A program made the position numbers and the translations under genes. DNA of 64,000 bases. Origin: Arthrobacter sp. V1I7 (GTDB lineage: Bacteria > Actinomycetota > Actinomycetes > Actinomycetales > Micrococcaceae). Under the pieces are notes generated by a model. That model was given only the letters and a program-made list of their open reading frames with translations, was not told the origin of the DNA and ran no database searches. Position 1 is the stretch's first letter. Every line of letters begins with the position of its first letter. Positions 28,893 to 37,833 of the stretch are shown here, one piece after another. The stretch spans positions 1,922,001-1,986,000 of the forward strand of contig NZ_JAUSYS010000001.1 of the NCBI RefSeq assembly GCF_030817015.1, in the 5' to 3' direction.

Positions 28893-29765
28893 GTGAGTTC
28901 GCAGAACCGAACCGGCAGCCGACGCAAAAAGATCTCTACGATCACTGGCTTGGCACTAGCCGGCGCGTTGGCTTTGACTGGATGTTCACCAGAGGTACAG
29001 AAGGGGTGGCTGCCCACCGAGCGTGGTACCACCAATCACACTGACCGCATCATGGACCTCTGGGTCAACTCATGGATTGCCGCGCTGGTCGTCGGCATCA
29101 TTACCTGGGGCTTGATGATCTGGTGCATCGTCGCCTACCGGCGTCGGAAGGGCACCGTAGGGTTCCCCCGCCAGAACAGCTTCAACCTGCCGCTTGAGGT
29201 GTTCTACCTGACCGTTCCGCTGTTCATGGTGCTGGTGTTCTTCTACTTCACCGACCGTGACCAGCAGGCGATCGACAACCGCAGCCAGCCCGCCGACGTC
29301 GTAGTGGACGTCCGCGGCAAGCAGTGGGCCTGGGACTTCAACTACAAGCAGGGCGACGTCATCACGGGAGACGTCTACGAGGCCGGCGTCCAGGCGCACC
29401 TCACGGGCGCGGAAGTGGACAAGGAAAAGTTGCCCACGCTGTACCTTCCGGTGAACAGGTCGGTTGACCTCGAGCTCAACTCACGCGATGTCATCCACTC
29501 CTTCTGGGTTCCCGCCTTCCTGCAGAAGCGCGACATGATCCCCGGCAAGACCAACTACATCAGGTTCACCCCCACCAAGGAGGGGACCTACGACGGCAAG
29601 TGCGCCGAACTCTGTGGCGAATACCACTCCGAAATGCTGTTCCGCGTGAAGGTTGTCTCCGAGTCGGAGTTCCAGGCGCATCTGGAGCAGCTGCGCCAGG
29701 ACGGCAACACCGGCCTGCTCGGCGAAGAGTACGACCGACTCCCGGCCAAGACCGAGAACAAGTAA
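28893..29765 (+). CDS. ctaC: Cytochrome c oxidase subunit II (aa3 type)
   Basis: A 290-residue lipoprotein from GTG with AAGTAGGAAGG upstream. The signal peptide ends in LALTGC. Two membrane helices ([36 protein letters not shown]) precede the cupredoxin domain. CuA ligands are visible in [11 protein letters not shown] and [22 protein letters not shown] is the aromatic electron-entry motif. It takes electrons from the cytochrome c domains of QcrC (encoded at 36174-36959) into subunit I. It begins the ctaC-ctaD-ctaF operon. Confidence 0.97.
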   Translation: MSSQNRTGSRRKKISTITGLALAGALALTGCSPEVQKGWLPTERGTTNHTDRIMDLWVNSWIAALVVGIITWGLMIWCIVAYRRRKGTVGFPRQNSFNLPLEVFYLTVPLFMVLVFFYFTDRDQQAIDNRSQPADVVVDVRGKQWAWDFNYKQGDVITGDVYEAGVQAHLTGAEVDKEKLPTLYLPVNRSVDLELNSRDVIHSFWVPAFLQKRDMIPGKTNYIRFTPTKEGTYDGKCAELCGEYHSEMLFRVKVVSESEFQAHLEQLRQDGNTGLLGEEYDRLPAKTENK

Positions 29766-29776
29766 GGGAGCGCGAC

Positions 29777-31501
29777 GTGGCAACCACCTACAGTCAGCCC
29801 TCCGGGATCCTTGAGGCTCCCGTAGTACCCAGGTCCAAGGGACGCATCGTCGTCAACTGGATCACCTCGACGGACCACAAGACCATCGGGTACATGTACC
29901 TGATCGCGTCCTTCGTGTTCTTCTGCCTCGGCGGCGTGATGGCGCTGCTGATCCGCGCCGAGCTGTTCGAGCCCGGGATGCAGATCCTGCAGACCAAAGA
30001 GCAGTACAACCAGCTGTTCACCATGCACGGCACCGTCATGCTGCTGATGTTCGCCACGCCGCTGTTCGCCGGCTTCGCTAATGTCATCATGCCGCTCCAG
30101 ATCGGCGCACCCGACGTCGCGTTCCCCCGGCTGAACGCGCTGGCCTTCTGGTTCTTCCTGTTCGGTTCCACGATTGCCGTCTCCGGCTTCATCACCCCGC
30201 AGGGTGCGGCATCGTTTGGCTGGTTCGCGTACGCCCCGCTGTCGAACACCACCTTCAGCCCCGGCGTGGGCGGTGACCTCTGGGTCTTCGGCCTGGCGCT
30301 CTCCGGCTTCGGCACCATCCTGGGTGCGGTCAACTTCATCACCACGATCATCTGCATGCGTGCACCGGGCATGACCATGTGGCGGATGCCCATCTTCACC
30401 TGGAACATCCTCGTCACGGCGATCCTGGTCCTGATGGCGTTCCCGCCGCTGGCCGCCGCGCTCTTCGCCCTCGGCGCGGACCGCCGCTTCGGTGCCCACA
30501 TCTTCGATCCGGAAAACGGCGGTGCCGTCCTCTGGCAGCACCTGTTCTGGTTCTTCGGCCACCCCGAGGTGTACATCATCGCGTTGCCGTTCTTCGGCAT
30601 CGTCTCCGAAATCTTCCCGGTGTTCAGCCGCAAGCCGATCTTCGGCTACAAGGGCCTCGTCTACGCGACAATTTCGATCGCCGCGCTGTCCGTGACCGTG
30701 TGGGCGCACCACATGTACGTCACCGGCTCCGTGCTGCTGCCGTTCTTCGCCTTCATGACCATGCTCATCGCCGTTCCGACCGGTGTGAAGTTCTTCAACT
30801 GGATCGGCACGATGTGGCGGGGCTCGCTGACGTTCGAGACCCCCATGCTCTGGAGCATCGGCTTCCTGGCCACCTTCCTCTTCGGCGGCCTGACCGGCAT
30901 CATCCTGGCCTCCCCGCCGCTGGACTTCCACGTCTCCGACTCCTACTTCGTCGTGGCGCACTTCCACTACGTGGTCTTCGGAACCGTTGTGTTCGCGATG
31001 TTCGCCGGCTTCTACTTCTGGTGGCCGAAGTGGACCGGGAAGATGCTCAACGAGCGCCTCGGCAAGATCCACTTCTGGATGCTGTTCCTGGGCTTCCACG
31101 GCACCTTCCTCATCCAGCACTGGCTGGGCGTCGAGGGCATGCCGCGACGCTACGCGGACTACATGCCGCAGGATAACTTCACCTGGATGAACCAGTTCTC
31201 CACCTACGCCTCCTTCCTGCTGGGCGCCTCGTTGATCCCGTTCTTCTGGAACGTCTACATCACCTGGCGCAGCAACGAGAAAGTGGAAGTGGATGACCCG
31301 TGGGGCTTCGGCGCCTCGCTCGAATGGGCAACCTCCTGCCCGCCGCCGCGCCACAACTTCACGTCGCTGCCGCGGATTCGTTCGGAGCGTCCTGCCCTGG
31401 ACCTGCACCACCCCGAGCTCTCCCAGTCATACACCGTCGAGTCTCCTGCCCCGGCAGCAGCAACGCTCGGTAACGCCGACCAGAAGGACACCGCCCAGTG
31501 A
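29777..31501 (+). CDS. ctaD: Cytochrome c oxidase subunit I
   Basis: A 574-residue catalytic subunit from GTG at 29777, 11 bp after ctaC. About twelve membrane helices are present. Ligand motifs are intact: FTMHGTVM (heme a), FFGHPEVYI with the His-Tyr crosslink, WAHHMYV (CuB) and [11 protein letters not shown] (heme a3/a). The C-terminal tail is Pro/Ala rich. It reduces oxygen to water and pumps protons. The stop overlaps the GTG of the next gene. Confidence 0.98.
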   Translation: MATTYSQPSGILEAPVVPRSKGRIVVNWITSTDHKTIGYMYLIASFVFFCLGGVMALLIRAELFEPGMQILQTKEQYNQLFTMHGTVMLLMFATPLFAGFANVIMPLQIGAPDVAFPRLNALAFWFFLFGSTIAVSGFITPQGAASFGWFAYAPLSNTTFSPGVGGDLWVFGLALSGFGTILGAVNFITTIICMRAPGMTMWRMPIFTWNILVTAILVLMAFPPLAAALFALGADRRFGAHIFDPENGGAVLWQHLFWFFGHPEVYIIALPFFGIVSEIFPVFSRKPIFGYKGLVYATISIAALSVTVWAHHMYVTGSVLLPFFAFMTMLIAVPTGVKFFNWIGTMWRGSLTFETPMLWSIGFLATFLFGGLTGIILASPPLDFHVSDSYFVVAHFHYVVFGTVVFAMFAGFYFWWPKWTGKMLNERLGKIHFWMLFLGFHGTFLIQHWLGVEGMPRRYADYMPQDNFTWMNQFSTYASFLLGASLIPFFWNVYITWRSNEKVEVDDPWGFGASLEWATSCPPPRHNFTSLPRIRSERPALDLHHPELSQSYTVESPAPAAATLGNADQKDTAQ

Positions 31502-31899
31502 AGATCGAATCAAGGCTTTTTGGACTCGGAGTCTTCTTCTTCGTCCCGGTCGCAGTGGTCTACGGATTCATGACCCACTGGTCCGAGTGGGTCGGCATCC
31601 TCGGCATCCTGCTGGTGGCCGGCCTGGCCGGCATGATCGGCGCCTACCTCGGCTTCACCGGCAAGCGCGTCGGGATGCGTCCCGAGGACCGCAGCGACGC
31701 TGAGATCCATGAAGGCGCCGGCGAGCAGGGACACTTCAGCCCCTGGAGCTGGTGGCCCCTGATCCTCGGCCTGGCCTGTGCCACCGGGTTCCTCGGCATG
31801 GCCGTCGGCTTCTGGATGGTCTACATCGCGGCCGGTTTCGCGGTCATCGCCCTCGTCGGCTGGGTTTACGAATACAGCCGTGGTGACCACGCACACTAA
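31498..31899 (+). CDS. ctaF: Cytochrome c oxidase subunit IV (actinobacterial CtaF)
   Basis: A 133-residue membrane protein from GTG overlapping the ctaD stop by 4 bp. It has four hydrophobic helices in two pairs ([21 protein letters not shown] near the start, [57 protein letters not shown]). A central charged loop ([20 protein letters not shown]) is typical of the actinobacterial subunit IV that stabilises the supercomplex. Confidence 0.93.
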   Translation: MKIESRLFGLGVFFFVPVAVVYGFMTHWSEWVGILGILLVAGLAGMIGAYLGFTGKRVGMRPEDRSDAEIHEGAGEQGHFSPWSWWPLILGLACATGFLGMAVGFWMVYIAAGFAVIALVGWVYEYSRGDHAH

Positions 31900-31929
31900 C
31901 CCCGGATAAGCACGACAACAGCACAAACA

Positions 31930-31963
31930 ACGGCGGGTCCCACCTCTTGGTGGGGCCCGCCGT
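31930..31963 (+). terminator. Terminator hairpin after ctaF
   Basis: The arm 31930-31944 (ACGGCGGGTCCCACC) pairs with 31949-31963 (GGTGGGGCCCGCCGT) over 15 bp with one G-U, loop TCTT. Only a weak T run follows. It closes the ctaC-ctaD-ctaF operon and may also stop the convergent HPr transcript. Confidence 0.82.
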
Positions 31964-31980
31964 CGTTGTACGTTGGGTCC

Positions 31981-32030
31981 TTGCGCTGGGTCGATTCCGC
32001 TGGCTCGTTGCGTTGGGTCGATTCCGCTGG
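31981..32030. repeat. Two-copy 23-bp direct repeat
   Basis: TTGCGCTGGGTCGATTCCGC followed by TGG (31981-32003) recurs at 32008-32030 with one mismatch, giving a 27-bp period. It lies in the intergenic space downstream of both ctaF and HPr. It has no coding content and is probably a slippage duplication. Confidence 0.7.
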
Positions 32031-32059
32031 GACGCCGCGCAACAGGCAGGGAGAGGCCC

Positions 32060-32353
32060 TCAGCCGGATTGTGCGGACTCCAGGAGGAGCCGCAGCCTCT
32101 CCAGGGCCTCCTCGACCTCGGCGAGGCTGTAAGCGGCAGGGATGGCGCCGGCCGCGACCGCAAGTTCGACCTCGCAGCCGCAGGCGAAGTCTTCGGTCAT
32201 GACCTCGAGCAGTGACCGGGCATCGACGCCCGGATTTCCGTTTTTGCTGATGGTGACCGGCAGCCCTGTTTCCGTCACCGCCCGGACAAACACCGCCGCC
32301 GGACGGGCGTGCAGGCCGATGGTGGCCTGGACGATTGCCTTGCGTACTGGCAA
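32060..32353 (-). CDS. HPr family phosphocarrier protein
   Basis: A 97-residue HPr from a TTG start preceded by AGGAG (GGAGTCCCG before TTG). The active-site motif IGLHARPAAVFVRA holds the phosphorylatable His, and the regulatory-serine region is VDARSLLEVMTEDFACG. HPr relays phosphate from PEP through enzyme I to PTS permeases. It is divergent from a DasR-like GntR regulator across a dre-like operator, which suggests amino-sugar-responsive control. Confidence 0.93.
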   Translation of the reverse strand: MPVRKAIVQATIGLHARPAAVFVRAVTETGLPVTISKNGNPGVDARSLLEVMTEDFACGCEVELAVAAGAIPAAYSLAEVEEALERLRLLLESAQSG

Positions 32354-32422
32354 CGGGACTCCTTAGTTCGGGGGTGTTTCAAGCCTAGCCGGGCGTGGGG
32401 GCAGCCGACGAAACGAGGCGCG

Positions 32423-32438
32423 CGTGGTCTAGACCTCT
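32423..32438. promoter_or_regulatory. dre-like operator (DasR/NagR-type GntR site)
   Basis: CGTGGTCTAGACCTCT matches 14 of 16 positions of the dre consensus AGTGGTCTAGACCACT. It lies between the divergent HPr (start 32353) and GntR (start 32489) genes. The palindromic core GGTCTAGACC is exact. It should bind the adjacent regulator and control both genes. Confidence 0.8.
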
Positions 32439-32488
32439 GCCGGTGGTGGCCTACCCTTGAGGTATGAACGAATACGGCGGGCAGTGCC

Positions 32489-33280
32489 ATGGCGTCCTCT
32501 GATGCGGCGCGGATGGCCGGCGATATCGACCGGCAGAACGGCACACCCATCTATGTCCAGCTGAGGGAGATCATCAGGTCGCACATCGTGAAGGCCTGCC
32601 CGCCGGGTTCGGCGCTGCCATCCGAGCGGGACCTCGCCGTCCGGTTCGGACTGGCCCGGATGACGGTACGCCAGGCCATCGATGCCCTCGTGGGCGAGGA
32701 GGTCATTGAGCGTGTCGTGGGCCTGGGAACGTTCGTCCGCAAACCGAAGTTGGACCTGCAGGTGAAGCTGACTTCCTACAGCGAGGAGATGCAGAGGCGC
32801 GGCATGGTGCCGGCGGCCAAGGTCCTCAGCTTTGAACAGATCGGGGCCAGTGCGTTCCTGGCCCGCGAGCTGCAGCTGGAGGAGGGGACCCCGCTGGTGC
32901 GGTTCCGCCGGCTGCTGCTGGCCGACAACGAGCCCATGAGCGTCGACGAAAACTTCATCCCGGCGCACCGGGTTCCCGGACTGCTCGACGGCGAGCCTCC
33001 GACGTCGCTCTACAACGTCCTGAGCGAGCGGTTCGGCCTTGTGATGGAGTGGGGCGAGGACATGATCGAGGCCACCGCGGCTTCGCCGTCGACGGCCAGA
33101 CTGCTCAACGTTGAAGTGGGTTCGCCGTTGCTGAAGATCCAGCGCCACGCCTTTGTGGCCCGGGCCATGGTGGACTACTCGGTGTCATACTACCGGGCCG
33201 ACCGCTACAAGCTGTGGGTGCCGCTGCAACGGCCCGGGGTCCGGCCGACGCGGAATTACGCCTCGGGGTACCGGCAGTAG
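32489..33280 (+). CDS. GntR/HutC-family regulator, DasR/NagR-like
   Basis: A 263-residue regulator. The N-terminal winged helix has TPIYVQLREIIRSHI, LPSERDLAVRFGLARMTVRQ and ERVVGLGTFVRKP. The C-terminal UTRA ligand domain (LTSYSEEMQRRGMVPAAKVL; SVDENFIPAHRVPGLL; YSVSYYRADRYKLWVPL) resembles that of DasR and NagR, which sense phosphorylated amino sugars such as GlcN-6-P. The dre-like site 50 bp upstream and the divergent HPr gene support this identity. The ligand is inferred, not shown. Confidence 0.85.
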   Translation: MASSDAARMAGDIDRQNGTPIYVQLREIIRSHIVKACPPGSALPSERDLAVRFGLARMTVRQAIDALVGEEVIERVVGLGTFVRKPKLDLQVKLTSYSEEMQRRGMVPAAKVLSFEQIGASAFLARELQLEEGTPLVRFRRLLLADNEPMSVDENFIPAHRVPGLLDGEPPTSLYNVLSERFGLVMEWGEDMIEATAASPSTARLLNVEVGSPLLKIQRHAFVARAMVDYSVSYYRADRYKLWVPLQRPGVRPTRNYASGYRQ

Positions 33281-33290
33281 CCATCTGCGG

Positions 33291-33334
33291 GTACGGGAAA
33301 GGCCCGGTCCTGATGGACCGGGCCTTTCCCGTAC
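33291..33334. terminator. Bidirectional terminator between the GntR gene and qcrB
   Basis: A perfect 20-bp stem, GTACGGGAAAGGCCCGGTCC (33291-33310) with its exact reverse complement (33315-33334) around TGAT. It separates the convergent regulator and qcrB genes. The AAA/TTT within the stem provide a short U run for each direction. Confidence 0.9.
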
Positions 33335-33344
33335 TGCGGTGGTA

Positions 33345-35030
33345 CTAGTGGCTGAGGGTCTTCTGCGACTCGGTCGCCTCGATTGCCTCGTGCCCGCCGT
33401 GGTGGCCGTGGGCCGCCGCCAGCTCAGCGGGTGTGGCCGGGGCAACCCGGTCCTCGAAGAACCACCGGGAGAGCATCGCGCGGCGCTTCTCCTTGCTGTC
33501 GACAACGCCGTGGTCGTTCGGCTCCGCGGGGAGCGGGGACGGCGACTCGAAACCGACCAGCTTGTACCGCTTGTACTCATCCAGCGGGGCGTGGACCTCG
33601 ATGAACTCGCCGTGCGGCAGCCGGACGATGCGGCCGGTTTCGCGGCCGTGCAGGGCGATCTCGCGGTCCTTGCGCTGCAGGGCCAGGGCGACGCGCTTCG
33701 TCACGGCGAACGCGATGACCGGGCCGATGAAGAACAGCGCACGCAACCAGTAGGTGACATCGTTCAGCGACACGTGGAAGTGCGTGGCGATGAGGTCGGA
33801 ACTGGCCGCGGCCCACAGGACGCAGTAGAACGTGAAGCCGGCCATGCCGATTGCCGTGCGGGTCGGGGCGTTCCGGGGGCGGTCCAGGACGTGGTGCTCG
33901 CGGTCGTCCTTGGTGATCCAGCGTTCGATCCACGGGTAGGTGAAGAGCACCGTGAACACAATGCCGGCCGGCACCAGGGCAGGCAGCAGGACGTTGAAGC
34001 TGAAGACGTGGCCGAACCACACCTGTTCGATCTTCCAGTCACCGATGATGCCCGGCATCAGGCGCAGGGCACCGTCGACCCAGCCGATGTACCAGTCAGG
34101 CTGCGTGCCTGCCGAGACGGGGGAGGGGTCGTAGGGGCCGTAGTTCCAGATCGGGTTGATGGTGAAGAACGCCGCCATCAGGGCAACGACACCGAACACG
34201 ATGAAGAAGAAGCCGCCGGCCTTGGCCGCGTAGACCGGGCCCAGCGGGTAACCGACGATGTTGCTGTCGTTGCGTCCCGGGCCGGGGTACTGGGTGTGCT
34301 TGTGCACGACCACCATGAAGAGGTGCAGCACGATCATCAGGAGGATGAGAGCCGGAACCAGCAGGATGTGCAGCATGTACAGGCGGCCGATGATGACGGT
34401 ACCGGGGAATTCTCCGCCGAAGAGGAAGAACGAGATGTAGGTGCCGACGATCGGAATCGACTTAACCACGCCGTCGATGATGCGCAGGCCGTTGCCGGAG
34501 AGCAGGTCATCGGGGAGGGAATAGCCGGTGAAGCCGGCAGCGAGCGAGAGAATGAGCAGGACACCGCCCACCACCCAGTTCAGTTCGCGGGGTTTCCGGA
34601 AGGCGCCGGTGAAGAAGACGCGCAGCATGTGCACCGCAACCGAGGCGCAGAACAGCAGTGCCGCCCAGTGGTGGACCTGGCGCATGAAGAGCCCGCCGCG
34701 GACATCGAAGGAGATATCCAGCGAGGAGCTGTAGGCAACCGACATTTCAACGTTCTTCAACGGCGTGTATGAGCCGTTGTAATGCGTTTCAGCCATCGAC
34801 GGATCGAAGAAGAACGTCAGGAAGGTGCCGGAGAGCAGCAGGATGACGAAGGAGTACAGCGCCACCTCACCGAACATGAAGGACCAGTGGTCCGGGAAGA
34901 CCTTGCGGCCGAATTCGCGGAGCATGGCGGAACCGCCAACGCGCTGGTCAACGAAGTCGGTGACGCGGCCGGTCTTGGTCTTGGCGACGAAGGTGGGGGC
35001 ATTAGGCGTCGGTGTTGCGCTCATGCTCAT
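33345..35030 (-). CDS. qcrB: Cytochrome bc1 complex cytochrome b subunit QcrB
   Basis: About 561 residues, the long actinobacterial cytochrome b with a C-terminal extension. Four heme-ligand histidines fall in helices around MRQVHHWAALLFCASVAVHM and LHILLVPALILLMIVLHLFM. Quinol-site landmarks include GYSLPDDLLSGNGLRI and an ITKDD-type loop after the helix carrying PWIERW. Start codons cluster as GTG-ATG-AGC-ATG (35033, 35030, 35024) behind GGGAG; the middle one is taken. The start lies inside the end of qcrA, so the two are coupled. Confidence 0.95.
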   Translation of the reverse strand: MSMSATPTPNAPTFVAKTKTGRVTDFVDQRVGGSAMLREFGRKVFPDHWSFMFGEVALYSFVILLLSGTFLTFFFDPSMAETHYNGSYTPLKNVEMSVAYSSSLDISFDVRGGLFMRQVHHWAALLFCASVAVHMLRVFFTGAFRKPRELNWVVGGVLLILSLAAGFTGYSLPDDLLSGNGLRIIDGVVKSIPIVGTYISFFLFGGEFPGTVIIGRLYMLHILLVPALILLMIVLHLFMVVVHKHTQYPGPGRNDSNIVGYPLGPVYAAKAGGFFFIVFGVVALMAAFFTINPIWNYGPYDPSPVSAGTQPDWYIGWVDGALRLMPGIIGDWKIEQVWFGHVFSFNVLLPALVPAGIVFTVLFTYPWIERWITKDDREHHVLDRPRNAPTRTAIGMAGFTFYCVLWAAASSDLIATHFHVSLNDVTYWLRALFFIGPVIAFAVTKRVALALQRKDREIALHGRETGRIVRLPHGEFIEVHAPLDEYKRYKLVGFESPSPLPAEPNDHGVVDSKEKRRAMLSRWFFEDRVAPATPAELAAAHGHHGGHEAIEATESQKTLSH

Positions 35031-36072
35031 CACGCTCCCAATAGCTAGGTCCTACAGGTTCTTTGAAGTCGCTGGTGGCGACGAGGTAGCCCTCGGAGTC
35101 AACTGCAATCGGCAGCTGGGGAAGAGGCCGGCTTGCCGGGCCGAAGATAACCTTGCATTCCTGAGTCAGGTCGAAGGTTGACTGGTGGCACGGGCACAGC
35201 AGGTGGTGCGTCTGCTGCTCGTACAGGGCAACAGGGCAACCGACGTGGGTGCAGATTTTGGAGTAGGCGACGATCCCGTTGTAGCCCCAGTCCTCGCGGC
35301 CTGCGGAGGGCTTGAGGGACTCGGGGTTCAGGCGCATGAGCAGGACCACTGCTTTGGCCTTCTCGTTCAGCTTGCCTTCATGCAGCTCGTTGAGGCCCTC
35401 CGGAATGACATGGAAGGCGGAGCCGATGGTCACGTCGGAGGCCTTGATCGGGGTGCCGTCCGGATCGCGGGTAAGCCGCTTGAGCTTGCCCTCCTGCGGT
35501 GCCCACATGGTGTGCGCCAACTTGTTGTCCGGCCGGGGACCGAGGTCACCGAAGATGGCCAGGGCCGGCAGGGGAGCGAGTGCGACGGCGCCGAGCAGGG
35601 TGTTCCGGATCAGCGGGCGGCGCTTGATGCCGCTTTCCTCGACAATGTCGTCGACGATCCGAACGGCGGCCTGGCGGTCATCCTCGGTCCGGACCGGATG
35701 GCGCTCCTCCGAGACTTCATGGTCCGGCATGAGGGCCTTGGCCCAGTGCACGATTCCGGTGCCGATGCCGAGCATGGCAAACGCGGTGCCGATGCCCAGC
35801 AGGGCGTTCTGCAGCCGGATGGTCGCGATCGTGGTGTCGTCTCCCAGATCGATGGCAAAGTACGCCACCAGGAATATCAGGGTGCCGACAACGGAGGCCC
35901 CGAAAAGTAGGGCTACCTGCCGTTCTGCTCGCTTTGCGGCCCTCGGGTCCGTGTCAGCCAGGCGCAAACGATGCGGGGGAATTCCAGGATCCTGGAACTT
36001 CTCCACCTCATTCTGACCAGCCGTAGCTACGGTGCCCGAGTGGTTCGGACTGCCGTCACTATGGTTGCCCAT
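35002..36072 (-). CDS. qcrA: Cytochrome bc1 complex Rieske iron-sulfur subunit QcrA
   Basis: A 356-residue Rieske protein; ATG at 36072 has GAGG 6 bases upstream, better placed than the ATG 12 bp earlier. Three membrane helices (LLFGASVVGTLIFLVAYFAI; LLGIGTAFAMLGIGTGIVHW; LLGAVALAPLPALAIFG) mark the actinobacterial type. The [2Fe-2S] ligands are in CTHVGCPV and CPCHQSTFD. It passes electrons from menaquinol to QcrC. It overlaps qcrB by 29 bp. Confidence 0.96.
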   Translation of the reverse strand: MGNHSDGSPNHSGTVATAGQNEVEKFQDPGIPPHRLRLADTDPRAAKRAERQVALLFGASVVGTLIFLVAYFAIDLGDDTTIATIRLQNALLGIGTAFAMLGIGTGIVHWAKALMPDHEVSEERHPVRTEDDRQAAVRIVDDIVEESGIKRRPLIRNTLLGAVALAPLPALAIFGDLGPRPDNKLAHTMWAPQEGKLKRLTRDPDGTPIKASDVTIGSAFHVIPEGLNELHEGKLNEKAKAVVLLMRLNPESLKPSAGREDWGYNGIVAYSKICTHVGCPVALYEQQTHHLLCPCHQSTFDLTQECKVIFGPASRPLPQLPIAVDSEGYLVATSDFKEPVGPSYWERDEHERNTDA

Positions 36073-36173
36073 AATTCGCCTCATCCCTCTCTCGTCCCGG
36101 CGTCTGCCGGGTTAGCTTTCAATTCGAACTGCTGAAGGGTCAGCAGAAACTTCGTACAGGTGCAGCAGGCGCG

Positions 36174-36959
36174 CTAGGACGTCCGCGAGGTCAGCCAGAT
36201 GGTGAACGCAATGATCACGCCCAGACCGACGACATACACAAACAGGCCTTCGGACACGGGACCCAAGGCACCAAGATCGGCGCCGCCGGGTGAACCGTTG
36301 GCCTCAATCTGCTTCAGGAAGGTGATGATGTCGCGCTTGCCTTCGGGCGAAATGTTGGCGTCACTGAACACCGGCATGTTCTGCGGGCCGGTAACCATGG
36401 CTTCGTAGATGTGCGTGCCGGAGACGTCGGCCAGGCCCGGGGCGAACTTGCCCCGGGTCAGGGCGCCGCCGGCTGCGGCAGCGTTGTGGCACATGGCGCA
36501 GTTCACGCGGAACAGCTCTCCGCCCTCGGCGGCGTTGCCCTTTTCGTCGAGGAGATGCTCTTCGGGGATGGACGGGCCGGGGCCCAGGGTGGCAACGTAC
36601 GCAGCCAGCTGGCGGGTCTGCTCTTCGTTGAACTGGGCGGGCTTTTTGGCGGCCTGGGGGCCGTTCATCTGCATGGGCATGCGGCCAGTGCCAACCTGGA
36701 AGTCAACGGCAGCGGCGCCGACACCTACCAGGGAGGGTCCGTCCTGTGAGCCGCTGGCGCCCATGCCGTGGCAGGTGGCGCAGTTGGCCTCGAAGAGCTT
36801 GCCGCCTTCCTCCGCGTCGTTAGCGGTGAAGCCGGTGGTGGCCTTGGCCTGATTGACGGTGGTAGCAACGGCGTACAACCCACCCGTGACCAGGAGGCCC
36901 ATCAGTAGCAGCGCTATTGCTGCCAGTGGGTGACGTCGCTTCTGCGAAAGTGCCTTCAC
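36174..36959 (-). CDS. qcrC: Cytochrome bc1 complex diheme cytochrome c subunit QcrC
   Basis: A 261-residue membrane-anchored diheme cytochrome c from GTG with AGAGGA upstream. An N-terminal helix (LAAIALLLMGLLVTGGLYAV) and a C-terminal helix (LFVYVVGLGVIIAFTIWL) flank two heme domains with CATCH and CAMCH motifs. In actinobacteria QcrC replaces soluble cytochrome c and hands electrons directly to CtaC, forming the bcc-aa3 supercomplex. It is 101 bp upstream of qcrA. Confidence 0.96.
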   Translation of the reverse strand: MKALSQKRRHPLAAIALLLMGLLVTGGLYAVATTVNQAKATTGFTANDAEEGGKLFEANCATCHGMGASGSQDGPSLVGVGAAAVDFQVGTGRMPMQMNGPQAAKKPAQFNEEQTRQLAAYVATLGPGPSIPEEHLLDEKGNAAEGGELFRVNCAMCHNAAAAGGALTRGKFAPGLADVSGTHIYEAMVTGPQNMPVFSDANISPEGKRDIITFLKQIEANGSPGGADLGALGPVSEGLFVYVVGLGVIIAFTIWLTSRTS

Positions 36960-37046
36960 GTGGTGGTTCCTCTATTCGATCCTGCGTTGGCTCGGGGAGC
37001 CACTTCTAGAAATTCTGCCTCTTGTAGAAAAGGAGTCATGTCGCGG

Positions 37047-37685
37047 CTACTTGAGGACGTAGATGACCAGGAAAAGGCCGATCCACACGACGTCGACGAA
37101 GTGCCAGTAGTACGAGGTGACTATCGCGGAGGTTGCCTCGAAGTGGCCGAACTTCTTCGCTGCAAAGGAGCGGCCGATGATGAGCAGGAAGGCAACCAGG
37201 CCGCCGATGACGTGCAGGCCGTGGAAGCCTGTCGTGATGTAGAACGCCGAGCCGTAGGCGTTGGAGGAGAGTGAAACATGCTCCGATACGAGCATGGCGT
37301 ACTCCGTCGACTGGCCGGCCACGAAGATGCCACCCATGATGAAGGTCAGGGTGAACCATTCGTTCATTCCCCAGCGGGTGAAGCTGAGGCGGCCGCCGCT
37401 TCGGCGCGGCTGGAGCCGCTCAGCGGCGAAGACACCCATCTGGCAAGTAAAGGAACTTGCCACAAGGATGATCGTGTTAACGAGCGCAAAGGGGAAGTTG
37501 AGCTTGGCTGTCTCTTCGGCCCACATCTGTCCGGAAGTCGAACGGAGTGTGAAGTACATTGCGAAGAGACCGGCGAAGAACATCAACTCACTGGACAGCC
37601 AGACTACGGTTCCAACGGAAACCATGTTCGGGCGATTCAGCGTCGGGTGCGCCGGGGTACTGGGGGCATGGGTCGCAGATGTCAC
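37047..37685 (-). CDS. ctaE: Cytochrome c oxidase subunit III
   Basis: The GTG at 37685 gives 212 residues with five predicted helices, starting [19 protein letters not shown], then [40 protein letters not shown] and [20 protein letters not shown] are subunit III signatures. It heads the ctaE-qcrC-qcrA-qcrB operon. There is no Shine-Dalgarno; the start codon abuts a 15-bp palindrome, so a leaderless transcript is possible. Confidence 0.95.
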   Translation of the reverse strand: MTSATHAPSTPAHPTLNRPNMVSVGTVVWLSSELMFFAGLFAMYFTLRSTSGQMWAEETAKLNFPFALVNTIILVASSFTCQMGVFAAERLQPRRSGGRLSFTRWGMNEWFTLTFIMGGIFVAGQSTEYAMLVSEHVSLSSNAYGSAFYITTGFHGLHVIGGLVAFLLIIGRSFAAKKFGHFEATSAIVTSYYWHFVDVVWIGLFLVIYVLK

Positions 37686-37686
37686 A

Positions 37687-37701
37687 TAGACATTATGTCT
37701 A
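37687..37701. promoter_or_regulatory. 15-bp palindrome abutting the ctaE start codon
   Basis: TAGACATTATGTCTA is a perfect 7+1+7 inverted repeat, AT-rich against the local background, one base upstream of the ctaE GTG. It overlaps any -10 element for ctaE and lies 133 bp from divergent trpD. It has the look of a repressor or activator operator for the ctaE-qcrCAB operon. Confidence 0.6.
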
Positions 37702-37833
37702 TAAAACTCCCTCCTGCCCAACGCGAACCGCGTTTTCGAAGGACTTTTTCTACAAAGGCGCGAATTCGCGCGGAAAAGTTCCCGCATCCGTTCACATTGG
37801 TCATAGCGGTCCGCACCTCGATAGCATCGGGAG

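Noticed and set aside
31981..32030. Direct repeats as a CRISPR or attachment site
   Set aside because: Only two units with a 4-bp gap, no spacers and no integrase nearby.
33153..34772. 539-codon plus-strand frame over qcrB
   Set aside because: Antisense to cytochrome b; no recognisable domain in this frame.
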